Assembly (NCBI GenBank): GCA_030427285.1
Contig: JAUHWX010000004.1
Coordinates: forward strand, 1-43,741
Origin: Bacteroidia bacterium
GTDB taxonomy: Bacteria; Bacteroidota; Bacteroidia; Flavobacteriales; Schleiferiaceae
Length of the DNA stretch: 43,741 nt
Direction of reading: 5' to 3'
The position numbers were made by a program, and so were the translations under genes. Positions 22,181-31,681 of this stretch are shown piece by piece (the first letter of the stretch is position 1; every line of letters begins with the position of its first letter). The notes below the pieces were generated by a model. It did not search any database and was not told the origin of the DNA. It saw nothing but the letters and a program-made list of their open reading frames with translations.

Positions 22181-22920
22181 TAGCCGCTTTGGGATAGCTC
22201 AGGAAAGCCTGTATTTGGCTCTTTATTTCTATTAAATGTTTTAAGGTCTATTGGATATTAGAACGAGTGTTACATTTTGTCTTTGCAAGAATATGAAACA
22301 ACTATTTTGCCAAAATCGGGGATTAAGTGCGGGGCTTTGGACGTTTTGGAATCTTTGGATTTTTTGGAAAAATCGGCCTGGTCTTGGTTATGCATGGTTG
22401 GACCCGCGAGGGCATTTGCGCCCTACAGAACCGAACATATCAATCGCTTTGTAAGCTATGATTCTGAGTCATAAAGAGAAGTATTCCCCTTACATCACAA
22501 CCTTAATTTGGGGAACAGGGCCATAAAATGAGGGTTTGGCGGATTTTACACGTTTAGTTGTCATACCTCAAATACGGACTGATTTTGGGAAAGAAGAATC
22601 ATTATTGTGCCCTGATAGACAGGTAGTTATGATAAAACGCGTGGGTAAATTCTCCCTTTTGGTTAGGTAGGACCGAGGCTGCTCATAGGCTTGAATCTTC
22701 TTTTCAGGAAGCACATTGATAAGTGGCATAAGTGGGGGATGTTTGGAGCAGAAAGCTGTATCAAAAAAAGTCTTACGCTTTAGTTTTCCCTTTTACCCAC
22801 TTAAAACTGACAAAAAGGGAAGCTTGACGGAGTAAAGTCTGTATCAGCTTATATGACCATTTGTTTTGATATATCAACTTAATTAACGCATATTTATCTT
22901 AATACAATAAGCGATCTTCT
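22181..22920. other. Gene-poor stretch before the recombinase
   Basis: I see no convincing gene in these 740 bp; short open frames around 22251-22474 lack a family match or ribosome binding site. The right copy of the 23-bp direct repeat is at 22640-22662. The last 120 bp before 22921 are A/T-rich and hold the probable promoter of the recombinase (CTTAATACAATAAGC just upstream). Confidence 0.4.
22640..22662. repeat. 23-bp direct repeat, right copy
   Basis: This is the partner of 20235-20257, with one mismatch (C to T at the seventh base), same orientation. The copies are 2.4 kb apart. Confidence 0.5.
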
Positions 22921-23559
22921 ATGGCTTCCAAGATAAATGTTGCAATATTCGTTCGGGTATCTACCCAAAATCAAGATACATCCCGACAGATAGATGACCT
23001 CACAGAGCTATGCCAGGCGCAAGGTTGGACAGTAGCCGAAATGATGACCGAAAAAATATCTGGTACTACAAAGAATAGTCAACGACCTGTTTTGCACAAA
23101 CTGATGACATTAGCCCGTACAGGACAGATTCAGAAAGTGGTAGTAAGTGAAGTCTCCAGGCTCGGCAGAAACACAAGGGAAGTACTGGAGACCATTGAGG
23201 AGCTTTCCAAAAGCAGCGTCTCTGTCTACATTCAGAATTACAACTTGGAGACTTTGACTCCCGCAGGTAAAGTAAATTCAATGGCCCAGTTCATGTTGAC
23301 CTTACTGGCAGAGTTTGCCAGGCTTGAAAGAGAGAATATTGTTGAACGCACCATTTCAGGACAACGTCGAGCATGGGAGGTTGAAGGTAAACAGAAAGGG
23401 AGACCTATCGGAACGATAGAAGATGATACAAAGGTATTAGCAAAATATCCTGAAGTCGTCAGGCATTTACGGGCAAATAAATCGTTAAGGGATGTTGCTG
23501 CTCGTTGTCATGTTGCCATCAATACAGTCCGAAGAGTCAAAAAAGCAATGAGTCAGTAG
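22921..23559 (+). CDS. Small serine recombinase (resolvase/invertase family)
   Basis: This is a 212-residue protein. VAIFVRVSTQNQDTSRQ places the catalytic serine at S14. VVSEVSRLGRNTREVLE has the family arginines (about R80 and R83), and FMLTLLAEFARLERENIVERTISGQ is the end of the catalytic domain and the long E helix. The C-terminus (GRPIGTI ... LRANKSLRDVAARCHVAINTVRRV) is the HTH that binds the site. Length and domain order match plasmid resolvases and DNA invertases (Tn3 resolvase, Hin) rather than large serine integrases. Likely roles are resolving plasmid multimers or inverting/resolving segments. Candidate sites: near-palindromes directly downstream (CCCGTTTTCC...GGTAAAACGG at 23589-23613 and GGTCTTATACGACC at 23612-23625), and the repeat block beyond. 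Confidence 0.9.
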   Translation: MASKINVAIFVRVSTQNQDTSRQIDDLTELCQAQGWTVAEMMTEKISGTTKNSQRPVLHKLMTLARTGQIQKVVVSEVSRLGRNTREVLETIEELSKSSVSVYIQNYNLETLTPAGKVNSMAQFMLTLLAEFARLERENIVERTISGQRRAWEVEGKQKGRPIGTIEDDTKVLAKYPEVVRHLRANKSLRDVAARCHVAINTVRRVKKAMSQ

Positions 23560-24010
23560 CTCTACTAACCTTACCTATAGTTCAGGTACCCGTTTTCCTA
23601 ATTGGTAAAACGGTCTTATACGACCTCCAATACCATTTTCCTTACCAATGTCACTACCAGTCGCACTACCAATTGCCTTAGCAGTTTTTTTACCAGTCAC
23701 TACCAGTTGTCCTTACCAGTTTAGGATGACCCAGATTAGTAATTTTACTCGTCCCATTGGCTGTTGGTCAAACAGTCGCTTGACTGTTCCTAACAGTTTG
23801 TTCAACAGTCGACTATTGCGCTGTGCCTGTTCTTTAACAGTGATGTATAACAGTAGTGACAGTTGAGTTAACTGATGCGATCTGACTGTTAGTAAAAAAG
23901 AGTCAACAGTCAGAAAAACTGTTTTTTGGCCATTGAGGGCAGTTTTTGAGGTGTCCTATACTTAAAATAGCTCTTGCTGATCCAACTGTCGTTGTAACTG
24001 TTCTAGCAAA

Positions 24011-24055
24011 TTATCTAACTGTTCCTGAAAATACAGGAACAGTTGGATAATTTTT
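24011..24055 (+). terminator. Long hairpin inside the repeat block
   Basis: TTATC-T-AACTGTTCCTG and CAGGAACAGTT-G-GATAA form a stem of 17 positions, all paired but one T/G, around the loop AAAATA, followed by TTTTT. It works as an intrinsic terminator on paper. It might instead be a structured recombination or protein-binding site, since its stem is built from the AACTGTT repeat. Confidence 0.55.
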
Positions 24056-24273
24056 CAAGACTGTTGCCTAACAGTTGGTCTCGGAAGAGCTGACTGTTGA
24101 CCTAACTGTCTCGGAAATTGGGGAGACACCAGGAAAATAAGCCTCATAAAGAGGCTGTAAGGCAATTGAAAATTTTTCAAGGAGAGTTTAGTTTTTATGA
24201 ATTCGGAGCGTTGAGGGCTTTTATGAAGCTTGAGATTTCTCGTGGGTAATTTCTACCATTTGAGCAATGAGGA

Positions 24274-24312
24274 CCTGAGAAGGGATATAGATGGGGTTGC
24301 TTGGAGGGATAC
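24274..24312 (+). repeat. Dispersed GATGGGGTTGCTTGG repeat, copy 2 (repeat block)
   Basis: The core AGATGGGGTTGCTTGG (24289-24304) is preceded by CCTGAGAAGGGATAT, shared with copy 3, and followed by AGGGATAC, shared with copy 1. It therefore carries the left half of one edge copy and the right half of the other. Read as codons GGA-TAT-AGA-TGG-GGT-TGC the sequence suggests a 24-bp unit, GGATAT to TTGGAG, that restarts with GGATAC. Confidence 0.8.
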
Positions 24313-24609
24313 AAAGAACAGTCATACCTCCAGAGATAACTGTTGGGAAGACTGTTAGGAACAGTCAAGTAACTGTATGGCACACTGTCAGAGTTTTTAC
24401 CCAACAGATAGCGGCATCAGTAAAATTACTAATCTCCTTGACTGTAAAATGGTAAGGACAACTGCTAGCAACTGCTAAGGAAACTGCTAGTGCTATTGGT
24501 AGCGCGACTGGTAGTGATATTGGTAAGAAAACTGGTATAGGAAGCTAGAAAAAGCGGTTTGAGGGATTGACTATTTTACCTCCTGGTCGCTATGGCCACA
24601 AATGCATCA

Positions 24610-25059
24610 TCAGACAGATGATATCGAGACATGATTAGCATAAGACTTTACCTTTTTGTCGCTATATTGATGGAGACCCATATCCAATTCTCCAAAGCTT
24701 GCAGTTTGAATAATTGCGCCTCCAAAATCACCAGTTGGTGTTCCACCCCCAAAAACGACAAGCACCCCTCCAGGCGGAAGTATAGTTCCTGCAGGAACTT
24801 CATGGTTGGGATGTCTAACAGCCCAGTTTTCATTATTGTATATTTTATAGCCACTTATATCCAAATTCCGGTTTGTGGTATTATAAAGTTCTATAAACTC
24901 ATCATCCTGCTGTGAAATCACCCCATCCCTATTAGCATCTCCCTCTCCAATAAAAGTAGAGGGATCATATAATACTTCATTAATTACTAATTGTCCCATC
25001 AATAAATTAGATAGAATGAGAAATGAGACGAGCGAACAAATTCTCTTTATCATAGCCAA
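24610..25059 (-). CDS. Secreted lamin-tail-domain protein, 3'-truncated paralogue
   Basis: The 149-residue ORF has an N-terminal signal peptide (ICSLVSFLILSNLLMG) and a lamin-tail domain: QLVINEVLYDPSTF, DEFIELYNTTNRNLDISGYKIYN, then ILPPGGVLVVFGGGTPTG and ASFGELD. It is clearly related to residues 1-125 of the 370-residue protein at 34828-35940. After residue 126 (about 24.68 kb) the similarity stops, and 23 unrelated residues lead to the stop. The Ig-like part and the T9SS sorting domain present in the full paralogue are missing, so it is probably a broken gene at a rearrangement boundary. It is the last gene of the large-protein operon. Confidence 0.7.
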   Translation of the reverse strand: MAMIKRICSLVSFLILSNLLMGQLVINEVLYDPSTFIGEGDANRDGVISQQDDEFIELYNTTNRNLDISGYKIYNNENWAVRHPNHEVPAGTILPPGGVLVVFGGGTPTGDFGGAIIQTASFGELDMGLHQYSDKKVKSYANHVSISSV

Positions 25060-25089
25060 TGATTTTCTTAAAAAAATACAAAATAAACC

Positions 25090-26952
25090 TTACTTCTCAA
25101 CAACCTGATCGAAAATTAATCCATTACTTCCTTCTCCTTTACCTATTTTCTTCTTACGTCCAAGCCAGGTAATTATTTCTCCATTATGCCAGCGGCATCT
25201 CTGCCAGCTTTGCGTAAGTTGTACGCCAGAGCGGGGAACTTCTTCTTCATGTATATAGTAAGGTGCGCTAGGGGGATTATTTCCATCTAAGCCAAACCTC
25301 AGCAGTGAAGTACGAGGTCGGACTCTACCATAAGCTTGATTGCCCACGATACGAGGCATCGCTGCACGCTGTAATTGAATTTCTCTATCTCCGATGCCAC
25401 TCTTTTTGACAGGAATAAAAGGAATCCAGTTTTCGAGGACACTTGTAGCGATTTGATATCTGATGGTGGCATCATTTTCAAGTGGGTTGAGCAGGCTATT
25501 GGTTCCCAGCAAGTTTTCAAGATAAGTCTGAATATTCAGAGCTTGCTCATGGCCACTTACGCCATTTCCAAACCCATCTGGAACAGATTGCTCCACTGCC
25601 CAAACCTGGTTAGCTAATTCATCCCTCAAAAAAAGTACTTGCTCTACGGGTTCACTTTCAAGTGAATCAGATAAGACTGGTGGGATAAATAGACGCAAAT
25701 CTTCATCTTGTGTAATGCCTTTGTTTTTCAGGTAAAACAAACCCCAACCCTGCCAATCATTATTTGCCTCTGTTGAAGCTGCTTCTATTTTGGTCTTTTG
25801 ACCAAAGACATCCGTAACAATGATTTCCTTGATTTCAGATAAACTCCCTACGGGAACCTCATAAGGAATAACCATCCAATCATTACTGTAATTAAGGGCA
25901 AACTCTGCCAGGAGGATCTTGCCTAACTCAGTTGTTTCGGCCTGTATTCCTCCCAAATCTACATTGTGGTCCTCCATTTCCCACCAACGGGCGTTAGGCA
26001 TACCAGGAAACTGAATTTCTGTAGGGATAAAACTGAATTGTTCTTCTTGCTCAAGACTTGTATTCACTTGACTACCACCAAAATCTGGATTTGGGATAGA
26101 AATAGGATCATTTTTGTCATGATCAAAGGCATACCAATCTAATTTTCCATGATGATATTCCTTACTCCGTAAAATACTTGAGGAACCATCTGTATGTGAG
26201 GCGGCCGTGCTAAAACGATACTCCAACCTCTTTTCATCCCAAGCTGATTGACCTTCTGTAGACTGAGCATAAACACGCTCAAACCAGGCTACAAAATCAT
26301 CACTAGCAGCCATCACTTCTGAAATTAATGTTTGAGAAGGACTCAGGCTAATCATAAAATCTATAGGAGTTCGAATTTTAATATATTCATACAGATAGCC
26401 TCCATCAAGTGTATTGCCTTTGATTAAGGCTGCCATGAATGCCCATAATTTTTGATTACTAAAAAAAGTAGCGTTTTCTTGTCCTGATGCAGGCATTACA
26501 AACTGCAAATGAGTATGTTCTATATAAGCTTGCTTCACCGCTGCAAGAGATTTTGTATTAACATGCTTATCTAGTAGCTTCAACCAATGCCTACCCATTT
26601 CAGCTCTCAGGCTAAGTTGTTCATAGGACAAACCACTATTCAAGACAGGCATTCTCTCAACAAGTGCTTCTAAAGGCAGGCTATCATTCAAGTACTGAAT
26701 GTCAGTAGATTCTTGAGGCACATAGCGGTCTATTTGTGTATGGGCTAGCCTTACATTGGTAACAATTGCAGAGCCTGTATCTTCCGCCTGAAACTCTCCC
26801 ATTTGCCATTGTCTGGATAGCATCCATAAAGGATCGCGAATTTCAGCTCGCAAGCTTTGCTCAAAATCATTCGAGCGAGGACGAGATTCTAACCGATTCC
26901 AAAGTTCAAAGGGAATATTCGGATTGGGTGTATTATGATTTTGTTCAGCCAT
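25090..26952 (-). CDS. Large uncharacterised protein (620 aa) of the plasmid operon
   Basis: The protein opens with IPFELWNRLESRPRSNDFEQSLRAEIRDPLWMLSRQWQMGEFQAEDTGSAI. I recall RDPLW-L-RQWQ-GEFQ-ED as the signature of a widespread family of unknown function in Actinobacteria, Bacteroidota and others. The remainder has regularly spaced tryptophans and no membrane segment, signal peptide or catalytic motif that I can name. It starts 30 bp after the 1555-residue gene, which belongs to the same operon and, as far as I recall, to a family found beside this one elsewhere. The complex or process is not known. Confidence 0.75.
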   Translation of the reverse strand: MAEQNHNTPNPNIPFELWNRLESRPRSNDFEQSLRAEIRDPLWMLSRQWQMGEFQAEDTGSAIVTNVRLAHTQIDRYVPQESTDIQYLNDSLPLEALVERMPVLNSGLSYEQLSLRAEMGRHWLKLLDKHVNTKSLAAVKQAYIEHTHLQFVMPASGQENATFFSNQKLWAFMAALIKGNTLDGGYLYEYIKIRTPIDFMISLSPSQTLISEVMAASDDFVAWFERVYAQSTEGQSAWDEKRLEYRFSTAASHTDGSSSILRSKEYHHGKLDWYAFDHDKNDPISIPNPDFGGSQVNTSLEQEEQFSFIPTEIQFPGMPNARWWEMEDHNVDLGGIQAETTELGKILLAEFALNYSNDWMVIPYEVPVGSLSEIKEIIVTDVFGQKTKIEAASTEANNDWQGWGLFYLKNKGITQDEDLRLFIPPVLSDSLESEPVEQVLFLRDELANQVWAVEQSVPDGFGNGVSGHEQALNIQTYLENLLGTNSLLNPLENDATIRYQIATSVLENWIPFIPVKKSGIGDREIQLQRAAMPRIVGNQAYGRVRPRTSLLRFGLDGNNPPSAPYYIHEEEVPRSGVQLTQSWQRCRWHNGEIITWLGRKKKIGKGEGSNGLIFDQVVEK

Positions 26953-26982
26953 GATGAAAAGGGTGTTTTTTTGAGATAATTA

Positions 26983-29900
26983 TCATTCTTGTCCTGGAGG
27001 AGTTGTAGGTGCACCAAGAGCATTTCCAGGATTAACAGGGCCAAAATGGCCAGGTCCGACCTCAACAAGATTTTTCCCAAAATCCAGGGAAGGGTTAGTT
27101 GATTCTCCTCCCACAGGGGCCAATACCATAGGTAAAAACTGCGCAATTCCCGTAGTTTTAAGCAATTCAGGATCAACGCCACGTTGTTTGGCTCTATCCA
27201 ATGTTTCATTGACAATGTCCATGAGATCATCCCATTCCCATTGTCCAGTTTCCTCGGGGGTTATTGCCAGCAATAAACTTTGGGGGGCTTCACTATTGGG
27301 CTGATCTACATTCATTGCCAGGCCTGTGGTTAGCTCTTTTTGCGGAATTCTCTCTACCCACTCGTCCAATAAAAAGCCAGCATGGAAATCAGTAGTTGAA
27401 AAGGAGGGCGATTTATGTAAAACCCATGACAATGGATTTGCGGCAATGGGGTAGTTTTCTGGAAACTTAATCCCTAACCACCGGTCTTGATTATCTCCCA
27501 TTATAGGTAATTGAGCCACACCCCATCCATTAGTTGTTGCAGGCATTTCCCAAGCCTCAGACAGCATCTCAATTTGAGAAAAGGATTGGATATGCTTCCG
27601 AACTTTACTGAGGCCCTGGAACCATTCTTCCACCGCAAAATCACCTCCCTCATCTAATAATTCGGGATCATTAAAAGAGGCTGATAACTCAGTAACATTG
27701 GCAAATTTAAAGGGAGGAAAGACATGAAACAGTTCTCCGAAAAGCGCCTTGCCCAAATCATGCAATTGAGTGGCTTTTACAGGAGCTTCAGTTGAAAGAT
27801 TGTTCCAAATCGTATCAGCAGTCAGTATTCGATCATTGGCTACCCCCATTGCACTTGCAGCTTTATCCACCAAGCTTTGTACTGTCTGCTGAGAATTATC
27901 AGAAGTCGATTCTGGCCATGCTTCTGTGACCCCAAAATTAGCAAGTTTTTTCAACTCGTTTCTTAGGTCTGAAATAGCTGAGAGTGTCGTAGCATCATAT
28001 GTATCTACAGCAGGAGCAATATTTGCCAGGAGCAATGTGATTTGTTGTGATAAGTCTCTCAGGCTTCCTGGGGCTGGTGTTTGGCTATCTCCTAAAGCAT
28101 CTGAAAGAGACGTTTCTAAACTTACAAAATCATAAATGGGTGTGACATCATCAGCATCTGTAGATAAGACAAAATCAAGTGGATTTAAGGCCCTACTTTG
28201 ACTGATAACTTTTGCCAGATTTTCTGCAATGGGTTGAAGTTCAAAAATGCTGTAATCAGTAGGTTTTAAACCATCTGTATCCATATAGCTAATGGAAATG
28301 GGCCTATCATCTGGCAATTGGTTTATTATCCGGATATGGTCTGAAATTCTTTGGCTTAATTCTGTTGAGTCTCCCGCCTCTTTTTGGCCTCCGACCAAAT
28401 ACACAAAATCAATCGGTTGAATTCCCAAGGCGTTTAAGGCATACTTATCTGTAGTTACAGGATCGCCTTCTATCATCGAATAAGAAGCCTTAAAACAAAT
28501 AGATTCATGTACAGGTAAAAACTGGGCAAGCCAGGCATTTAGCACAGGTTCTGCCTCGGATCGTGGTGTTGCTGTTCCAGACCAGGCAGTACTATTTGCA
28601 GCAGAAATATCCATGACAGCACCTACCCGATGAGTTAATAAATAGTCCTGTCTTGGGGTATCTACCACCTCTGGATGCTGTGGCAACCCTTTTCCAGCAA
28701 TTGCTTCTAAAAATGCCGCTGCGCGTTCGTATTTTCCTTGAATGGCCTGATAGATTCCTTCAACTAATGCAAGGTCGCCAATGGCATCCATATCATCTGC
28801 CAATTTTTGAATCACAGATTCAATTAATAGGCTATCACTTTCTTCTGAGGGATCTGTTAAGTCATAGATGTCTTGACCCCAATATACTGTATTATCCGCC
28901 CAGGTATTCAGCAATTGCAAACCATCTATGACATTTCTCAATTCAAAATCGTCTTCAGGATTTGTATGATTTCGCTCAACTACTTTACGAGAAATAAGGG
29001 GATATTTTTTTCTTAGTTCAATGAGTAATTCATAGGGAGATAGGTTAATTAAATTTGGTTGAGTATCCAGCAAGACCTTTTCAAACTGATGACCTAATAA
29101 AACAGGAATAGGCTGTCCTTGCTGCACTCCCTCTAAATAATACAATGCCCTACGAACTCGCTCGGAGTTTAAATTTACTGCCAAAGGATGATCATCCGCT
29201 GTTTTTTCGTCTCCTTTATACCCTTGGTATCCACTTCTTAAGATCGCGGCAGTCACTGCATGAGATAATGAAGGCGCATGGATATAGCCTTGGTTATCAG
29301 GATCAAGTCGCGGAGTGATTTCAACTTTGTTTGTTTCTGGGTTTTCTTGTAGTAAAGCATTCCCATCATTTCCCAAATAGGTAAAAGCGTGTGAGGGATA
29401 AATAATGGCTTGTAAAATTGTGGTAAGTCCCCCAGGAGGCAAGATTTGAAAATTGGCTGTTGTTGAAACATTTTCAACAGCCATGCCAGGAAAATTCCCA
29501 GGTCTAACATCTTCGAGCCAGGAAAAAGCGCCCAGGTAAATGCCCGAACTATTCGCAGTACGTTGTTTTTCTAAACGTTGCTGAATTAATCCTCCCATCC
29601 AGGCATCCAATCTATAAGTGGTACAATCAAGATGTTCTAAGAGTAATCTAGCTAAACGAGCTGTTGGTAAATCTTTGAGAGCAGCCATAGCCGATTTCAT
29701 ATCAGTTAGGGTGCTTGTCTGACCATGAATGATCTCTTCTACGATAAGAGATTGTTTCAGCAAAAGATATAATAAAGCCCTCGGAGGAGTTGGGGGAGTT
29801 ACAATTGTTCCTAAATAGTTGCCCGTATTAAAATTATCCGTTTTCAATGCGGTTAACCCAACAGAAGGATGTGAAAGCCAGCCTAAATAATTCTTATCTG

Positions 29901-31650
29901 CTCTCAAAACAGTATTTGTAATATCCTTGAAGTTTCGGGTATTTCTCTTTTCAGAAAGGGGAAGTTCATCTATTAAAGGCCCATCCAGCAGTTTTTGTCT
30001 AGGGAAAAAGGAGAGCTTTAATCCAAAAGGTTCTGGAGAAAAACTAATCCCATTAGTTTGGAACCAAGTCTCAATATTACTCTGATTATCTGAAAAACCA
30101 GGCACTTGATCTGATGTGGTGGACGAATTCGCTCCTGTAGTTTGTTGGGTAAAGTTAAACAGGTTCCACATCAAATATTTACTCAGGGCACCCCGCTGGT
30201 ATCGCTCCACAGACCCCCCATGTAAACCTAATATCTCTAATATCTCCTTTCCTGTATCTGCTCCTGATGTGATTCCCCCAATATGCTTAACATCAGCTGC
30301 CTTTTGGGACCAAACCGTTTCCAACTTACTCAAGACATTTGTAAACAAATCATCATAAAAGTCTTCATTGGTATCCGTATAGGCCCATTTCGAAAATGCC
30401 GTAGTTGGTAAAATCCCATAAGGTTGTTTACCAATTCGAAATGCAGGAATTGTACCTCTACCCAAGACAAAGTCTTCAAAAAAGGTCTTTGTTTGTGATT
30501 TTTCGGTTGAAGAAAGCAAGGGATGCAGCATGTACTCCAGGTAAAAACCAACTGTAGCCGAACTTAATGCCTTGTTCATCAATAGTCCTTCTGCAATATC
30601 CTTTCGATCACTATGGTGTATGTGATGAAAAATATGGGAAGCAAGTCCCAATGTATTTGCTAGTTTTTGACCATCTGATTGGAGTAAAGGGTCCGTTTCT
30701 TGAGAAAATGCAGGCCCCAATGACTCTAATGCCCATGATTCCTCTGGGGAAATTCCTTTTCGGCTATATCCAGATGGATGAGATGAACTCTGATTGGTTG
30801 GTGTCCCTTGAGGTAACAGGGCCATTCCAGTTGGACTGTAATGATGTCCATCAAATAAACTTTCCAAGCGAGATTGCCCCTGACTGGCACTGACACTGGC
30901 TTTTACCCCCAAAACTACCAAACGATCAAAGCCCTCGGCTGCCTCGGTTGCGTCCAAACTTATGCGTATTCCCATCCCAACGGTTTCCGCTTCTTCAAAA
31001 TCTACTAACCAACGAATTTCTGCTGGAAAGTTTAATGTCCCATCTTGCTCTATATAGGCGTCATTATCCTGAGATAAAACAAAACCGACAGTTAGTGGGT
31101 CGGGAACAAGGTTTCCTGTTATTTCTCGATACGTTCCATTTCGATATAATCTGACAACAAAACGGTCAGGAAGTACATGGGATTCTGGTGTGGTCGTCCA
31201 GCTTTGAGCTTTCGTCTGAATAGCAGGAAATACAGGAGGCCCAGTTGAGCTGCCAAAGTTCTCTGGAGTTAGTGTTCTCACAATCCAAGCTGCTCGCTGC
31301 TGACCATAGCTATTTACTAAGGGCCGCCATTCGGGAATCATTTGGGTAACTATCTGTTCAAAATCAGTTATTTGCATCAAAGATTCCCAAAACTGTTTTC
31401 CAGCAGCTTCCTCTTCTGGTGTCAGGCTTTCTTCATGACTATGATAAGCGAGGTCATCTGGAAATATTCTGACCCAAAGTTCCTTTTTATCTTCAATCTT
31501 ATCGGTGACATAGGTGGCTCCATTACCCTGGTCAATCTCACTATGGCGGGCAATGCTTTTGATTGTCATGAATCTGCTTTCTACCCTTACAGGTAGCAGC
31601 AGCATGGGAATGTTGTCATTGAGTTGGGACAAGTCAATAGGACTAGGCAT
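26983..31650 (-). CDS. Very large uncharacterised protein (1555 aa) of the plasmid operon
   Basis: It starts at ATG 31648-31650 with IDLSQLNDNIPMLLLPVRVESRF, followed by KELWVRIFPDDLAYHSHEE. The pattern LPVR-E-RF ... LWVRI-PDD--HSHE defines a large-protein family of unknown function that I remember next to the 620- and 1027-residue families. No signal peptide, transmembrane helix or clear enzyme motif is seen. Several long helical regions (for example 1080-1330) alternate with compact domains. Operon spacing is 31-32 bp on both sides. A structural or multi-domain scaffold is conceivable, but that is inference. Confidence 0.75.
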   Translation of the reverse strand: MPSPIDLSQLNDNIPMLLLPVRVESRFMTIKSIARHSEIDQGNGATYVTDKIEDKKELWVRIFPDDLAYHSHEESLTPEEEAAGKQFWESLMQITDFEQIVTQMIPEWRPLVNSYGQQRAAWIVRTLTPENFGSSTGPPVFPAIQTKAQSWTTTPESHVLPDRFVVRLYRNGTYREITGNLVPDPLTVGFVLSQDNDAYIEQDGTLNFPAEIRWLVDFEEAETVGMGIRISLDATEAAEGFDRLVVLGVKASVSASQGQSRLESLFDGHHYSPTGMALLPQGTPTNQSSSHPSGYSRKGISPEESWALESLGPAFSQETDPLLQSDGQKLANTLGLASHIFHHIHHSDRKDIAEGLLMNKALSSATVGFYLEYMLHPLLSSTEKSQTKTFFEDFVLGRGTIPAFRIGKQPYGILPTTAFSKWAYTDTNEDFYDDLFTNVLSKLETVWSQKAADVKHIGGITSGADTGKEILEILGLHGGSVERYQRGALSKYLMWNLFNFTQQTTGANSSTTSDQVPGFSDNQSNIETWFQTNGISFSPEPFGLKLSFFPRQKLLDGPLIDELPLSEKRNTRNFKDITNTVLRADKNYLGWLSHPSVGLTALKTDNFNTGNYLGTIVTPPTPPRALLYLLLKQSLIVEEIIHGQTSTLTDMKSAMAALKDLPTARLARLLLEHLDCTTYRLDAWMGGLIQQRLEKQRTANSSGIYLGAFSWLEDVRPGNFPGMAVENVSTTANFQILPPGGLTTILQAIIYPSHAFTYLGNDGNALLQENPETNKVEITPRLDPDNQGYIHAPSLSHAVTAAILRSGYQGYKGDEKTADDHPLAVNLNSERVRRALYYLEGVQQGQPIPVLLGHQFEKVLLDTQPNLINLSPYELLIELRKKYPLISRKVVERNHTNPEDDFELRNVIDGLQLLNTWADNTVYWGQDIYDLTDPSEESDSLLIESVIQKLADDMDAIGDLALVEGIYQAIQGKYERAAAFLEAIAGKGLPQHPEVVDTPRQDYLLTHRVGAVMDISAANSTAWSGTATPRSEAEPVLNAWLAQFLPVHESICFKASYSMIEGDPVTTDKYALNALGIQPIDFVYLVGGQKEAGDSTELSQRISDHIRIINQLPDDRPISISYMDTDGLKPTDYSIFELQPIAENLAKVISQSRALNPLDFVLSTDADDVTPIYDFVSLETSLSDALGDSQTPAPGSLRDLSQQITLLLANIAPAVDTYDATTLSAISDLRNELKKLANFGVTEAWPESTSDNSQQTVQSLVDKAASAMGVANDRILTADTIWNNLSTEAPVKATQLHDLGKALFGELFHVFPPFKFANVTELSASFNDPELLDEGGDFAVEEWFQGLSKVRKHIQSFSQIEMLSEAWEMPATTNGWGVAQLPIMGDNQDRWLGIKFPENYPIAANPLSWVLHKSPSFSTTDFHAGFLLDEWVERIPQKELTTGLAMNVDQPNSEAPQSLLLAITPEETGQWEWDDLMDIVNETLDRAKQRGVDPELLKTTGIAQFLPMVLAPVGGESTNPSLDFGKNLVEVGPGHFGPVNPGNALGAPTTPPGQE

Positions 31651-31681
31651 AATGTTGTTTTTTTATGGCGTTTTATCAATC

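Larger units (their letters stand above)
23560..24609. repeat. 1-kb block of ACTGTT/AACAGT and TACCAGT repeats forming a large imperfect inverted repeat
   Basis: No intact gene is present. About 20 copies of ACTGTT or AACAGT are spread from 23.76 to 24.36 kb, and 12-bp units of the TACCAGT/TACCAAT type occur at 23640-23720 and, in the opposite orientation, at 24455-24540. The left arm (about 23620-23850) and the reverse complement of the right arm (about 24310-24545) align along their length, for example CTTGACTGTTCCTAACAGT and GATTAGTAATTTTACT are shared. Minus-strand reading of the left arm and plus-strand reading of the right arm give related peptides (VKLLIWVILNW and VKLLISLTVKW, then AIGSATGSDIGK in both), so both arms descend from one sequence that may once have been coding. 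The block sits between the recombinase and the truncated end of the large operon. Confidence 0.7.

Noticed and set aside
22251-22474. Overlapping small plus-strand ORFs before the recombinase
   Set aside because: Two frames compete with no ribosome binding site, no domain and unusual composition; treated as non-coding.
23648-23866. Plus-strand ORF of 72 codons in the repeat block
   Set aside because: Its peptide is just the TACCAGT/AACAGT repeats in translation; the right arm gives related but differently framed peptides with stops.
24195-24404. Minus-strand ORF with YPSKQPHL
   Set aside because: It starts at a TTG inside the repeat array and is a translation of repeat units and of copy 2 of the dispersed repeat; no homology signal beyond these.
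23560-24609. CRISPR array in the repeat-rich region
   Set aside because: Repeat units are 6-12 bp without constant-length spacers, are arranged as an inverted repeat, and no cas gene is present.
22921-24609. Diversity-generating retroelement or shufflon with alternative gene ends
   Set aside because: There is no reverse transcriptase, no template/variable repeat pair, and no fixed N-terminal gene in frame with several alternative C-termini; only three repeat copies exist, and the split-gene halves are better explained by circular topology with an insert.
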